Shown here in pieces: positions 35,150 through 44,140 of a stretch of DNA of 51,889 nt. The translations under genes and the position numbers were made by a program. A model generated the notes under the pieces. It was not told the origin of the DNA. It worked only from the letters and a program-made list of their open reading frames with translations, and searched no databases. Every line of letters begins with the position of its first letter. The first letter of the stretch is position 1. The DNA lies in assembly GCA_044375625.1 (NCBI GenBank), contig JBILMH010000010.1, positions 1-51,889 of the forward strand. Direction: 5' to 3'. The DNA is from CAISOG01 sp044375625 (GTDB lineage Bacteria > Pseudomonadota > Alphaproteobacteria > CAISOG01).

Positions 35150-36721
35150 ATGATTAAGGTTGGTCTGGCGACGCGCTTAGGCACATGGCTTGTGTGCCTT
35201 TTTCTGGCATTATGGGCGTTACCGACCGTTTTGCCCGCAAACATTTTGACGCAATGGCCCAGCTTTTTGCCAACCTCAAAAATCAATTTGGGGTTGGATT
35301 TGCGCGGTGGATCGCAAATCCTGCTAGAAATCGACTATGCCGCGGTTAAGCGTACCCGCCTGAACGATTTGCAAAACATGGTGCGGCGCAGCCTGCGCGA
35401 AAAGCAGATTGGCTATGTTGACTTGGCCAGCACGGGGCAGTCCGTAACTTTCAGGCTTCTTGATGCTGCTCAGCTTGAGGCCGCCCGTACCGCCCTTAAA
35501 CCGTTGCAGGACACGGTGGAAGTCTCCCTGGACAGTAAAGGCGCGGGCAATCTGAGCTATCGGCAGGATAATGAGCGCCAAGAAAAATTGCATGTGATGG
35601 AACAATCGATTGAAATTGTTCGGCGCCGTATTGATGAGACGGGCACGAAGGAGCCGTCGATTCAGCGGCAGGGGGACAACCGCATCCTGGTGCAGCTGCC
35701 CGGTGTTGACAGCCCCGAACATATCAAAAGCCTACTGGGGAAAACCGCCAAACTGACCTTTCACCTGGTGGAATCGGTGGGCAACGCCGCTATGCCCAAA
35801 CAGGGGGTGATAAGCGCTGATACCATGACGGTGCCTGGCGAAGAAATGGGGCAACAATTGCCATTGGAATACCAGCTGCGTCGTCAGCCACTGGTCGATG
35901 GCGCCGATTTGGTTGACGCAAGAGCCACGTTTCAGGAGGGGCAAGCAGTTGTTTCCTTCAAATTTAATCCACAAGGCGCCAGGCTTTTTGGCCAAGCGAC
36001 CAAAGAATTTACCCAACGCCTGATGGCTATTGTTTTGGACAATAAGGTCATCAGCGCCCCGCGCATTAACGAACCGATTCTGGCGGGCAGCGGGATTATC
36101 AGCGGCAACTTCACCGCCGAAAGCGCCAAAGATTTGTCGTTGCTGTTGCGCTCTGGCGCCCTGCCCGCGCCGCTGAATGTTATTGAGGAACGTACGGTTG
36201 GCCCCAGCCTGGGGGCGGATTCGATTGCTAAGGGTAAGTTATCGGGTCTTATCGCCCTATCGTTGGTGGCGGTTTTCATGCTGTATTTCTATCGCTTTTT
36301 TGGTCTGCTGGCCAATGTGGCCTTAGTCATCAACCTGGTGCTGGTTGTTGGGCTGTTGGCGATGTTGCAGGCCACCCTGACCCTGCCTGGGATTGCGGGC
36401 ATCATCCTGACAATTGGGATGGCGGTGGATGCCAACATCCTGATTTATGAACGAATTAAGGAGGAGGTTCGGCGCGGCCGCACCCCGATTGCCGCGATTG
36501 ATGCAGGGTTTGGTGGTGCCACCCGCACCATTATTGATTCCAACCTGACCACCATGATTGCGGCGATTTTTCTGTTCATCATGGGTTCGGGACCCATTCG
36601 TGGCTTTGCCGTTACCCTGTTGTTCGGCATTATCACCACGGTTTTTTGCGCCGTAATGGTCACCCGCCTATTGGTATTGGGCTGGTTCCGCCGCGCTAAG
36701 CCAAAGGCGTTACCTTTGTAG
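35150..36721 (+). CDS. secD: Protein translocase subunit SecD
   Basis: Uses the proton gradient to pull exported proteins out of the Sec channel. After the first membrane helix (about 9-30) comes INLGLDLRGGSQILLEIDY, then the periplasmic domain with ETGTKEPSIQRQGDNRILVQ. The C-terminal bundle of five helices holds the family motif TIGMAVDANILIYERIKEE. I use ATG 35150 (523 aa); a GTG three codons earlier is possible. It ends RRAKPKALPL, so it is not fused to SecF. secF, normally next, is not in the window; a palindromic element and the convergent erpA follow. Confidence 0.95.
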   Translation: MIKVGLATRLGTWLVCLFLALWALPTVLPANILTQWPSFLPTSKINLGLDLRGGSQILLEIDYAAVKRTRLNDLQNMVRRSLREKQIGYVDLASTGQSVTFRLLDAAQLEAARTALKPLQDTVEVSLDSKGAGNLSYRQDNERQEKLHVMEQSIEIVRRRIDETGTKEPSIQRQGDNRILVQLPGVDSPEHIKSLLGKTAKLTFHLVESVGNAAMPKQGVISADTMTVPGEEMGQQLPLEYQLRRQPLVDGADLVDARATFQEGQAVVSFKFNPQGARLFGQATKEFTQRLMAIVLDNKVISAPRINEPILAGSGIISGNFTAESAKDLSLLLRSGALPAPLNVIEERTVGPSLGADSIAKGKLSGLIALSLVAVFMLYFYRFFGLLANVALVINLVLVVGLLAMLQATLTLPGIAGIILTIGMAVDANILIYERIKEEVRRGRTPIAAIDAGFGGATRTIIDSNLTTMIAAIFLFIMGSGPIRGFAVTLLFGIITTVFCAVMVTRLLVLGWFRRAKPKALPL

Positions 36722-36729
36722 ACTGCACA

Positions 36730-36886
36730 CTAGAGCGTTTTCGCTTTAGTTCACCACTAGGAAGGCAAGGCGAGGCGCGCGGAGCGTATACAGATATACG
36801 TGAGCACGGCGAGTCCGTAGGCTGCCTGTCCGCCATAGCATAGCGACGGTGGAACGACGTGGTGGGCTAAATGGGAAATGCTCTAG
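36730..36886. mobile_element. MITE-like palindromic element, 157 bp
   Basis: The ends are imperfect inverted repeats of about 28 bp: CTAGAGCGTTTTCGCTTTAG at the left and the complement of CTAGAGCATTTCCCATTTAG at the right, each followed inward by a CACCAC/GTGGTG block. The middle is GC-rich with a small hairpin CGTATA-CAGA-TATACG near 36785. It has no coding capacity. Its right end supplies the TAG stop codon of erpA. No target-site duplication is obvious. The other possibility is a structured bidirectional terminator for the convergent genes. Confidence 0.5.
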
Positions 36887-37320
36887 ATCGCAAAGCTGCT
36901 GCCGCACCCACAACTGCTGGCCGCATTGGGATTGGTTACCACAAAGCCGGCATGCATCATCGTTTCCTGATAATCGACTACCGACCCTGTTAGCAGGCTG
37001 AGCGATGTTTGGTCGATGACCAGGGCAACATCGCCGTTGCGAAATACCAGGTCTTCTGAATCACTTGGTGGCACAGCATCCGCATCAAAGGATTCCAGAT
37101 CAAATTGATATTGAAAGCCTGAACAGCCGCCGCCCGCAACGCTAAGCCGCAGGTTCAAATGGGGATTAGCATCCTTCAGCCTTAACGCACGGATGCGGTT
37201 GGCCGCGGCATCGCTTAACTGTACCACCACCGCGGGCGCCGCATGGACAGGCGTGCTTGACGAACGGTCACCAGCATTGGCAACGCTTTGGTTTTCTAAA
37301 GTCACCTTACGACCCCCCAC
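36883..37320 (-). CDS. erpA: Iron-sulfur cluster insertion protein, ErpA/IscA family
   Basis: A-type carrier that delivers iron-sulfur clusters to target proteins. The three conserved cysteines are C66 in GGGCSGFQYQF, and C137 and C139 in SSCGCGSSF. An N-terminal extension of about 30 residues precedes the core. The GTG at 37320 is the longest start; a GTG at 37305 with a G-rich stretch seven bases upstream is also plausible. Its stop codon lies inside the palindromic element. It is divergent from dgt, an arrangement common in Alphaproteobacteria. Confidence 0.9.
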   Translation of the reverse strand: MGGRKVTLENQSVANAGDRSSSTPVHAAPAVVVQLSDAAANRIRALRLKDANPHLNLRLSVAGGGCSGFQYQFDLESFDADAVPPSDSEDLVFRNGDVALVIDQTSLSLLTGSVVDYQETMMHAGFVVTNPNAASSCGCGSSFAI

Positions 37321-37360
37321 TCATGTCTAAAAGTTGCGACGGCTTGGCTATTGCCCTAAA

Positions 37361-37382
37361 GCTTATGCATTATCATATAAGC
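37361..37382. promoter_or_regulatory. Palindrome between erpA and dgt
   Basis: GCTTAT (37361-37366) and ATAAGC (37377-37382) flank the AT-rich core GCATTATCAT. It lies in the 84-base divergent space and could be an operator or overlap divergent -10 boxes. No regulator can be assigned. Confidence 0.3.
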
Positions 37383-37404
37383 TACCATAGGATTTTTACA
37401 ACTG

Positions 37405-38598
37405 ATGTCATTCCCCCTACCCCCCCCCGGCGGCCAGCCGTTCATCTTTTTGGCCAGCTATGCCTGCAACCCCGCGCTAAGCCGTGGCCGCAGGGTGATG
37501 GAGGAGGTGGATGAGGGGCGATCGCTGTTTCAACGTGACCGCGACCGCATCATCCATTCCACCGCCTTTCGCCGCCTGGAGTATAAAACCCAGGTTTTTG
37601 TGAACCATGAGGGGGATCACTACCGCACCCGCCTGACCCACACGTTGGAGGTGGCGCAGGTTGCCCGCACCATTGCCCGCAGCCTACAGCTGAATGAGGA
37701 TTTGGCGGAAACCGTCGCGCTGGCGCATGATTTGGGACATCCGCCCTTTGGTCACGCGGGGGAGGAGGCGTTGAATCACTGCATGGCCAGCTATGGTGGC
37801 TTTAACCACAATGACCACAGTTGCCGCGTGCTGACTTTCCTAGAGCAACGCTATGCCAGTTTTGATGGCCTGAATTTGAGCTGGGAAAGCCTGAGCGGTC
37901 TGGTCAAACACAATGGCCCCATTACCGATACCCGCGGCCTGCCCCATATTGCCAGCGTTAACCGCGATTGGGATTTGGCGCTGGCCGACCATGCCAGCCT
38001 AGAGGCGCAGGTGGCAGCCCTGGCCGATGACATCGCCTATCACACCCACGATCTGGACGATGGTATCCGCGCCGGCTTTTTTACCCTGACCGACCTGGCC
38101 GCCGCCTTTCCCCTAATTGCTGACGTGGTGACGGAGGTTGATGCACTGTACCCCCAGCTGGCCGCTAAGCGTAACGCTGACACCCGCCGCCAACATGAGG
38201 TGTTGCGACGCCTGATGCGGCTGGTCATCCGTGATTTGATGCACAACAGCCAAGAACAGCTGGAAAAAACCAAGCCAGCAAGCCTGGCGGATGTGTATCA
38301 GGCGGGAAAAAATCTGATTGGCTTTTCGCAACCCATTATGGACTATTACAACCAGCTTCGCCCGTGGTTGATGCAACATATGTACCGCCACCAGCAGGTC
38401 AATACCATGACGGATCGCGCCAGACAGGTGGTTGCCAAACTGTTTGATAGCTTTATGGCCGATGCGCAGCGGCTTCCCGATCGATGGCGCGATAAACTAA
38501 GCGGTCTTGACGAGGCTGGCCGCGCCCGCCAAATTAGCGATTATATCGCGGGCATGACCGACCGTTATGCTCTGGACGAATACAGCCGTTTGTCATAA
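37405..38598 (+). CDS. dgt: Deoxyguanosinetriphosphate triphosphohydrolase-like protein
   Basis: HD-domain enzyme that hydrolyses dNTPs to nucleoside and triphosphate. The metal ligands are H79 in RLTHTLEVAQVAR and H108-D109 in ALAHDLGHPPFGHAGE, and a further aspartate lies in LADDIAYHTHDLDDG. The opening RSLFQRDRDRIIHSTAFRRL is typical of the family. Length (397 aa) is normal. The start region follows a run of ten cytosines. argS, a frequent downstream neighbour, is absent. Confidence 0.93.
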   Translation: MSFPLPPPGGQPFIFLASYACNPALSRGRRVMEEVDEGRSLFQRDRDRIIHSTAFRRLEYKTQVFVNHEGDHYRTRLTHTLEVAQVARTIARSLQLNEDLAETVALAHDLGHPPFGHAGEEALNHCMASYGGFNHNDHSCRVLTFLEQRYASFDGLNLSWESLSGLVKHNGPITDTRGLPHIASVNRDWDLALADHASLEAQVAALADDIAYHTHDLDDGIRAGFFTLTDLAAAFPLIADVVTEVDALYPQLAAKRNADTRRQHEVLRRLMRLVIRDLMHNSQEQLEKTKPASLADVYQAGKNLIGFSQPIMDYYNQLRPWLMQHMYRHQQVNTMTDRARQVVAKLFDSFMADAQRLPDRWRDKLSGLDEAGRARQISDYIAGMTDRYALDEYSRLS

Positions 38599-38655
38599 AA
38601 TATCTTATTATAAAATGGCCTTTTTATTCAACTTTCCACGCAAAAAGTCCAAACC

Positions 38656-39180
38656 ATGAATAAGTTTTTTTGCTATATATCAATGGCTCTTGCTATTGTC
38701 ATTCTTCTCGCCGTGACTTTTCAACCCACGTCATCCTGGGCGCAACCGCCTGCCAATGCGCCAGGATTAACCAACAATCTGTCACTTGAAGATCTTATCA
38801 AAAGCGCCAAAGCTGGCGATCCCAGGGCGCAAATGACTTTAGGGAAACGCTATGCTGCCGGAGATGGCATTGAAAAAAATAAAGAGTTGGCGCGCGATTG
38901 GTTGGGGGAAGCAGCCGATCGCAATTATGGGTTAGCCATGTTGGAGCTGGGCAAACTGTATTTCAACAATGGCAACACCACCCATGCTGACCGGATTGTC
39001 GCCTACAAATGGCTAACCTTGGCCGAATCAAAGGGCTATAGCCTGTTTTCTGAGGAGGCCAAGCTTCTTAAAAAGCAATTGGTGACCGCCATGACTACGG
39101 ACGAGATTTATCGGGGGCAAAAAGCTGCACAGGATTGGCGCCCTGTAACAGGTTCCGTTGCCAAGCCGCAATCAAAATAA
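38656..39180 (+). CDS. Exported Sel1-repeat protein
   Basis: A signal peptide covers residues 1-29, ending SSWA before Q30. The mature part has two or three Sel1-like (TPR-type) helical repeats at about 48-130, with the typical A-x-x-x-L-G-x-x-Y-x-x-G pattern in AQMTLGKRYAAGDGIEKN and AMLELGKLYFNNGN, then YKWLTLAESKGY. Such proteins usually mediate protein contacts in the periplasm; no specific role can be given. It stands between dgt and xthA with short gaps and may be cotranscribed with xthA. Confidence 0.75.
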   Translation: MNKFFCYISMALAIVILLAVTFQPTSSWAQPPANAPGLTNNLSLEDLIKSAKAGDPRAQMTLGKRYAAGDGIEKNKELARDWLGEAADRNYGLAMLELGKLYFNNGNTTHADRIVAYKWLTLAESKGYSLFSEEAKLLKKQLVTAMTTDEIYRGQKAAQDWRPVTGSVAKPQSK

Positions 39181-39194
39181 TGCAAGCCTAACCC

Positions 39195-39971
39195 ATGAAG
39201 ATTGCCACCTGGAACGTCAATTCGATCCGCAGCCGTATCACCCATCTGCAAGATTGGCTGGCGGCGACCCAGCCTGATGTGGTGCTGTTGCAGGAGTTGA
39301 AATGCACAGCCGACGATTTTCCGATGATGGCGGTTCAGGGGGCGGGTTATGACGCAACCGTGCTGGGGCAAAAAACCTGGAACGGCGTTGCGGTGCTAAC
39401 CCGTCAGAGTAATCCCCACAAGCCCGAAATTACTCTAAACAGCCTGAATTTGGCCGATGATACCGCCGCCCGCTATCTGGAGGTGCAGCTTGGCCAGTTT
39501 TGCTTAGCCTCCGTCTATGTGCCCAATGGCCAAAGCCTGGGTTCCGAAAAGTTTTCCTATAAATTGCACTTCCTAAATGCCCTGGAGCAACGGCTAAGCA
39601 CGCTATTGGCCACCGAATTGCCCGTGGTGATCGGGGGGGATTTTAACATTGCCCCCGCTGCCAATGATGTCTATGACCCTAGCCGTTTTGATGGGGATGT
39701 GCTGTACGCCCTGCCCGTGCGTCAGGCCTGGCGGCGCATGATTAACCAGGGGTGGATTGATGGCCTGCGCCTGCAACACCCACGGCAACAGCTGTTTACC
39801 TGGTGGGATTATCGCGGCAATGCCTGGCCGGCGGGTCACGGTTGCCGCATCGATCACCTGCTGCTAAGTCCTGCAGCCGCCAACCTGTTGCAGGGCGCGG
39901 GGGTGGATAGCCATCAGCGCGCTTTGGAACAACCGTCCGACCACGCGCCAGTCTGGGTTGAACTGGCTTAG
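39195..39971 (+). CDS. xthA: Exodeoxyribonuclease III
   Basis: AP endonuclease/3'-exonuclease of base excision repair. Motifs in order: KIATWNVNSIRSRI at the N-terminus, LLQELKCTADDFP with the metal-binding glutamate, GDFNIAP with catalytic Asp and Asn around 152-154, FTWWDYRG, GCRIDHLL and the terminal SDHAPVWVEL with the catalytic histidine. Length (258 aa) is normal. It begins 14 bases after the Sel1-protein gene. Confidence 0.95.
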   Translation: MKIATWNVNSIRSRITHLQDWLAATQPDVVLLQELKCTADDFPMMAVQGAGYDATVLGQKTWNGVAVLTRQSNPHKPEITLNSLNLADDTAARYLEVQLGQFCLASVYVPNGQSLGSEKFSYKLHFLNALEQRLSTLLATELPVVIGGDFNIAPAANDVYDPSRFDGDVLYALPVRQAWRRMINQGWIDGLRLQHPRQQLFTWWDYRGNAWPAGHGCRIDHLLLSPAAANLLQGAGVDSHQRALEQPSDHAPVWVELA

Positions 39972-40015
39972 GCCCCCCCCAGCATCGGTTCAGGCACGCC
40001 CATCAAAAAAAGCTG

Positions 40016-40043
40016 TTTACCCACACCGCTTAGCTGCTATCCT
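40016..40043 (+). promoter_or_regulatory. Candidate gltX promoter
   Basis: TTTACC (40016-40021), a 16-base spacer and TATCCT (40038-40043) lie 50 bases before gltX. The match to the sigma-70 consensus is moderate. Confidence 0.3.
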
Positions 40044-40092
40044 GTCGCCTGATACACCCCCCACCCTTTTTTAGCCTATCGACCCGCATTCC

Positions 40093-41502
40093 ATGCCTGT
40101 TATCACCCGTTTTGCCCCCTCCCCCACTGGTATGTTGCATTTGGGCAGCGCCCGCACCGCCCTGTTCTGCTATTTGTTCAGCCGTCATACCGGCGGCCAA
40201 TTCCTGCTGCGGGTTGAGGATACCGATAGAGAGCGCTCAACGGATGAGGCGACCCAGGCGATTTTGGATGGCATGCGCTGGCTGGGGCTGACATGGGATG
40301 GCGATGTGGTCTATCAAAGCCGCAACCAGGCGCGCCATGCCGCGGTGGTGCAGCAGCTGTTGGACGCGGGCAAGGCCTATCGATGCTATGCCAGCCCTGA
40401 GGAGTTGGAGGAGATGCGGGCAAACGCCATGGCGGCGGGGCTGTCCCCCCGCTATGACGGTCGTTGGCGCGATCCCGCCCCCAACACCCCCATTCCGGAT
40501 CAGCCGCCCGCGATACGCCTAAGGGCACCGCAAACGGGCAGCACGGTGGTCAACGACCTGATTCAGGGGCGGATAGAGGTGGAGAATAGCCAGCTGGACG
40601 ACATGGTCTTGCTGCGTAGTGATGGTACCCCCACCTATATGCTGTCGGTGGTGGTGGATGATCACGATATGGCGATTACCCATGTGATTCGCGGCGCCGA
40701 CCATCTGACCAACAGCTTTCGCCAAGTCCAATTGTATCAGGCGATGGGCTGGCCGATACCCGAATTTGGCCATATCCCCCTGATTCATGGCAATGACGGC
40801 CAAAAACTGTCGAAACGGCATGGGGCGATGGGGTTGGATGCCTATCGCGCCATGGGAATTTTGCCGATGGCGATGCGCAACTACCTGCTGCGCCTCGGTT
40901 GGGGGCATGGCGATGACGAAATTATCAGCGATGCCCAGGCCATCGAATGGTTCGACCTTAGCGGCGTTGGCAAGGCGCCCGCCCGCTATGACCTCGACAA
41001 ACTGTTACACCTGAACAGCCACTATATGAAACAACTGCCGCCCGATGATCTGATGCAGGCGTTGCAGCCGTTTTTGGCAGGATGGAAACAGGAACGGTTC
41101 AGCCAACCGCTGCTGCCCGAAGATTTGGCGCGGGTACAGGCCTTGCTGCCCGCCCTGCTGCAACGCGCGCAAACCCTGGTTGAGCTGACAGAGGGCAGCG
41201 ATTTTCTGCTGAACCCCCATAGGCCAACCCCTGATGAGGCGGCGGCGGCCAAATTGGCTGAGGCCAACAGCGCCGAAGTGCTAAGCGCGCTGGCAAATCG
41301 TTTTGATCAGCGGCAACCAATCGCCGCGGCCGATTTTGAATCAACGGTTAAGGAATTGGCCAATGATCTGGGCAAAAAAATGCCTGAGGTGGCCATGCCG
41401 CTGCGTGCCGCGCTGACAGGCCGCCTACAATCGCCCGCGGTGGGCGATACCTGCGCCGCCCTTGGGCTTCAGCGGGTTTTGGAACGGCTAAGAGCTGCGT
41501 AG
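40093..41502 (+). CDS. gltX: Glutamyl-tRNA synthetase
   Basis: Class I synthetase for glutamate. The HIGH-type motif is PSPTGMLHLGSARTAL (HLGS at 16-19) and the KMSKS-type motif is KLSKR at 238-242. The N-terminal Rossmann domain, the VVNDLIQGRIEVEN connecting region and a helical C-terminal anticodon-binding domain are all present. Length (469 aa) is normal. A single copy is seen here; Alphaproteobacteria often have two, one of which may also charge tRNA-Gln, which cannot be judged from this window. Confidence 0.96.
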   Translation: MPVITRFAPSPTGMLHLGSARTALFCYLFSRHTGGQFLLRVEDTDRERSTDEATQAILDGMRWLGLTWDGDVVYQSRNQARHAAVVQQLLDAGKAYRCYASPEELEEMRANAMAAGLSPRYDGRWRDPAPNTPIPDQPPAIRLRAPQTGSTVVNDLIQGRIEVENSQLDDMVLLRSDGTPTYMLSVVVDDHDMAITHVIRGADHLTNSFRQVQLYQAMGWPIPEFGHIPLIHGNDGQKLSKRHGAMGLDAYRAMGILPMAMRNYLLRLGWGHGDDEIISDAQAIEWFDLSGVGKAPARYDLDKLLHLNSHYMKQLPPDDLMQALQPFLAGWKQERFSQPLLPEDLARVQALLPALLQRAQTLVELTEGSDFLLNPHRPTPDEAAAAKLAEANSAEVLSALANRFDQRQPIAAADFESTVKELANDLGKKMPEVAMPLRAALTGRLQSPAVGDTCAALGLQRVLERLRAA

Positions 41503-41507
41503 CGGCC

Positions 41508-41551
41508 TTGTAACAGCGTTATAGCAGCATTGTAGCAGCGTTATAGCGGAT
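41508..41551. repeat. 11-bp tandem repeat, four units
   Basis: Four consecutive 11-bp units (TTGTAACAGCG, TTATAGCAGCA, TTGTAGCAGCG, TTATAGCGGAT) lie directly after the gltX stop. The alternate units are most alike, so it may be a 22-bp repeat present twice. Confidence 0.7.
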
Positions 41552-41556
41552 GCGCC

Positions 41557-41568
41557 GGCGGTACCGCC
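41557..41568. terminator. Perfect palindrome between convergent gltX and CDF genes
   Basis: GGCGGTACCGCC is a perfect 12-bp palindrome in the 68-base space between two convergent genes. It may help terminate both, but no T-run follows on either strand. Confidence 0.3.
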
Positions 41569-41570
41569 AC

Positions 41571-42512
41571 CTAATCACAGCCAATGCTGCAGGTGCTTTG
41601 TTCGACCTGCAGGGTGCAATGGCGAATACCAAACTGTTCCTGCAACGCGTGCTGCACCTGTTGCAAAAACGCATCGCCGGGGTGGCCATCGGGCATAATC
41701 AAATGCCCAGTCAGGGCGTGATCATTGGTGCTTAACGCCCAGATATGCAGATCATGAACCGCGCTGACCCCTGGTTGATTGGCCAGCAGCTCTTGCACCT
41801 TAGCCAGCGGTACGCCAGACGGCACACCATCCAGAATCAGGGTGGTTGCCTCCCGCAGCAGGCGCACCGTGCCAACCGCAATCAGGGCGGCAATCAACAG
41901 GCTGGCCATGGGATCCACCCACCACCACCCTGTCAGCCAGGATAGACCCCCCGCCGCCACCACCCCAACCGACACCAACATATCGGTCAGCATGTGCAAA
42001 AACGCGCCATGCACGTTCAAATCATGCTGATTTTCGCGATGCAGCCGCCACGCGGTCAGGCCGTTGATGACCACACCGACGCCCGCCACGATCATCACCA
42101 CCTCACCCACCACCATTTTGGGATGAAACAGGCGATCCACCGCCTCAACCACAATGGCCACCATCGCCAGCATAATCAGCATGCCGTTGGCCAGCGCGGC
42201 CAGAATGCTGGTGCGGCGCAACCCATAGGTAAAGCGCCCAGTTGGCTTCCTGCTGGCCAATTTAGCGGCCAGCCAGGCTAAGGCCAGCCCCAACACATCG
42301 CTAAAATTATGCCCAGCATCGGCCAACAGCGCGACCGAATTTACCCACAGGCCGCTTGCCACCTCAACCACCACAAACAACAGGTTCAGGCCAATGCCCC
42401 AGTACAAAGCTTGAGTAAAACTGTCCTGCGCGCCAACCGCATGGTGGTGGTGATGGTGGTCGTGATGGTGGTGATGGTGGTGATGGTGATGATGATGTGA
42501 GGACGACGACAT
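41571..42512 (-). CDS. Cation diffusion facilitator, zinc-type exporter
   Basis: Inner-membrane metal/proton antiporter of the CDF family, similar to ZitB/CzcD. Six membrane helices are expected. The metal site is built from DAGHNFSDVLG in helix 2 and HMLTDMLVS in helix 5, a His/Asp pattern associated with zinc. The C-terminal cytoplasmic domain contains VHDLHIWALSTNDHALTGH. The N-terminus has 18 histidines in residues 6-24, broken only by one aspartate, a likely zinc buffer. I chose ATG 42512 (313 aa) because AGGA lies eight bases upstream; the frame is open to 42614. It is convergent with gltX and divergent from gltA. Confidence 0.92.
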   Translation of the reverse strand: MSSSSHHHHHHHHHHHHDHHHHHHAVGAQDSFTQALYWGIGLNLLFVVVEVASGLWVNSVALLADAGHNFSDVLGLALAWLAAKLASRKPTGRFTYGLRRTSILAALANGMLIMLAMVAIVVEAVDRLFHPKMVVGEVVMIVAGVGVVINGLTAWRLHRENQHDLNVHGAFLHMLTDMLVSVGVVAAGGLSWLTGWWWVDPMASLLIAALIAVGTVRLLREATTLILDGVPSGVPLAKVQELLANQPGVSAVHDLHIWALSTNDHALTGHLIMPDGHPGDAFLQQVQHALQEQFGIRHCTLQVEQSTCSIGCD

Positions 42513-42725
42513 GGGGGGCATCCTGGCAAAAATCTGGCGCACAAGCAACAAATTCACAGGAAATTTCGTTAAAATGATGATTTTGCAGACTGATGCATTC
42601 AGGCAGCCCACCATTTTAACAGCCTGTTAATCGTGGCGCCTTAAGGTAAAGTTATTGCATAGCAGCATGATTCCATGTTGTATCTCTTAGGCAGCCTTCT
42701 CGCCACTTTTCAAAGGAATTACGCG

Positions 42726-44081
42726 ATGACCAAGTCTTCCACGCCAGACGCACCAACGCCAAAAGTTAATGGGCATACCCTTAAGGATGTGCGCAAAAGT
42801 GCTACGCTGATTGACAACCTGACCGGCATCAGTTTTGAGCTGCCCCTGATTGATGGCACCCTGGGGCCAAAGGTGATTGATATCCGCAAATTGTACACCG
42901 ACTCGGGCTATTTCACCTATGACCCCGCCTTTATGTCGACCGCCAGCTGTGATTCCAAAATCACCTTTATTGATGGGGATCAGGGGATTTTGCTGCACCG
43001 CGGCTATCCGATTGATGAACTGGCCGAAAAAAGCGATTTTCTGGAGGTTGCATATCTGTTGCTGCACGGTGAATTGCCCAAAGCATCGGAAAAACAAACT
43101 TTTGAAAAAAATATTACCTATCACACCATGTTGCATGAGCAGGTGCATGAGTTTTTCAGAGGGTTTCGCCGCGATTCACACCCGATGGCGGTGCTGTGTG
43201 GCGCGGTTGGCGCGTTGTCAGCCTTCTATCATGACAGCCTGGACATTCATGACCCCAAACAGCGGGAGATTGCCAGCCACCGTTTAATCGCCAAAATGCC
43301 AACCCTGGCGGCGATGGCCTATAAATACTCGGTGGGGCAACCCTTTGTTTACCCACGCAATGACCTAAGCTATTCCAGCAATTTTCTGAATATGATGTTT
43401 TCGGTACCGGCCGAAAAATATAAAATTAACCCCGTGTTGGCTAAGGCGATGGATCGCATTTTGATCCTGCATGCAGATCATGAGCAAAATGCCTCAACCT
43501 CTACCGTGCGGATGGCGGGATCCTCTGGCGCCAACCCCTTTGCCTGTATTGCGGCGGGGATTGCCTCCCTCTGGGGGCCTGCCCACGGCGGCGCCAATGA
43601 GGCGGTGATTTTGATGCTGAAAGAAATCGGCCACAAAAACAACATTCCCGAATTTATTAAGATGGTGAAGGATAAAAACGCTGGCGTTAAGCTGATGGGT
43701 TTTGGCCACCGCGTTTACAAAAACTATGACCCCCGCGCCACCGTGATGCGCAAAAGCTGCCACGAAGTGCTGGATGAGCTGGGCATCAAAAACGAACCGC
43801 TGTTGGAAATAGCGATGGAGTTGGAACGGATCGCGTTGGAGGATGAGTATTTCATCGAACGCAAGCTGTACCCCAATGTCGATTTTTACTCAGGGATCAT
43901 TTTGCGGGCGATGGGCATTCCCACCAGCATGTTTACGGTGATTTTTGCGATTGCCCGCACCGTTGGCTGGATCAGCCAGTGGAAAGAAATGATTGAGGAG
44001 CCTGGCCAAAAGATTTCCCGCCCCCGTCAGCTGTACAGTGGCGCGCCAAAGCGTAAATATGTGCCGCTGCACAAACGTTAG
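42726..44081 (+). CDS. gltA: Citrate synthase
   Basis: First committed enzyme of the TCA cycle, condensing oxaloacetate and acetyl-CoA. Catalytic segments are ILHADHEQNASTSTVR, AHGGANEAV and FGHRVYKNYDPRA with the conserved His/Asp residues. The N-terminal domain typical of Gram-negative hexameric enzymes is present (LIDGTLGPKVIDIRKLY). ATG 42726 (451 aa) has AAGGA eight bases upstream; the frame opens at 42675. A strong hairpin follows the stop. Confidence 0.96.
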   Translation: MTKSSTPDAPTPKVNGHTLKDVRKSATLIDNLTGISFELPLIDGTLGPKVIDIRKLYTDSGYFTYDPAFMSTASCDSKITFIDGDQGILLHRGYPIDELAEKSDFLEVAYLLLHGELPKASEKQTFEKNITYHTMLHEQVHEFFRGFRRDSHPMAVLCGAVGALSAFYHDSLDIHDPKQREIASHRLIAKMPTLAAMAYKYSVGQPFVYPRNDLSYSSNFLNMMFSVPAEKYKINPVLAKAMDRILILHADHEQNASTSTVRMAGSSGANPFACIAAGIASLWGPAHGGANEAVILMLKEIGHKNNIPEFIKMVKDKNAGVKLMGFGHRVYKNYDPRATVMRKSCHEVLDELGIKNEPLLEIAMELERIALEDEYFIERKLYPNVDFYSGIILRAMGIPTSMFTVIFAIARTVGWISQWKEMIEEPGQKISRPRQLYSGAPKRKYVPLHKR

Positions 44082-44100
44082 TATATAGTGGCAGTTCTGG

Positions 44101-44123
44101 ATGGGGGGAAAGCCTCCCCCCAT
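44101..44123. terminator. Hairpin between convergent gltA and the acetyltransferase fusion gene
   Basis: ATGGGGGGA (44101-44109) pairs perfectly with TCCCCCCAT (44115-44123) around a five-base loop. A GC-rich 9-bp stem between two convergent stop codons suggests a bidirectional terminator, although no T-run follows. Confidence 0.5.
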
Positions 44124-44140
44124 ACCCAGGCGTAAATGTC

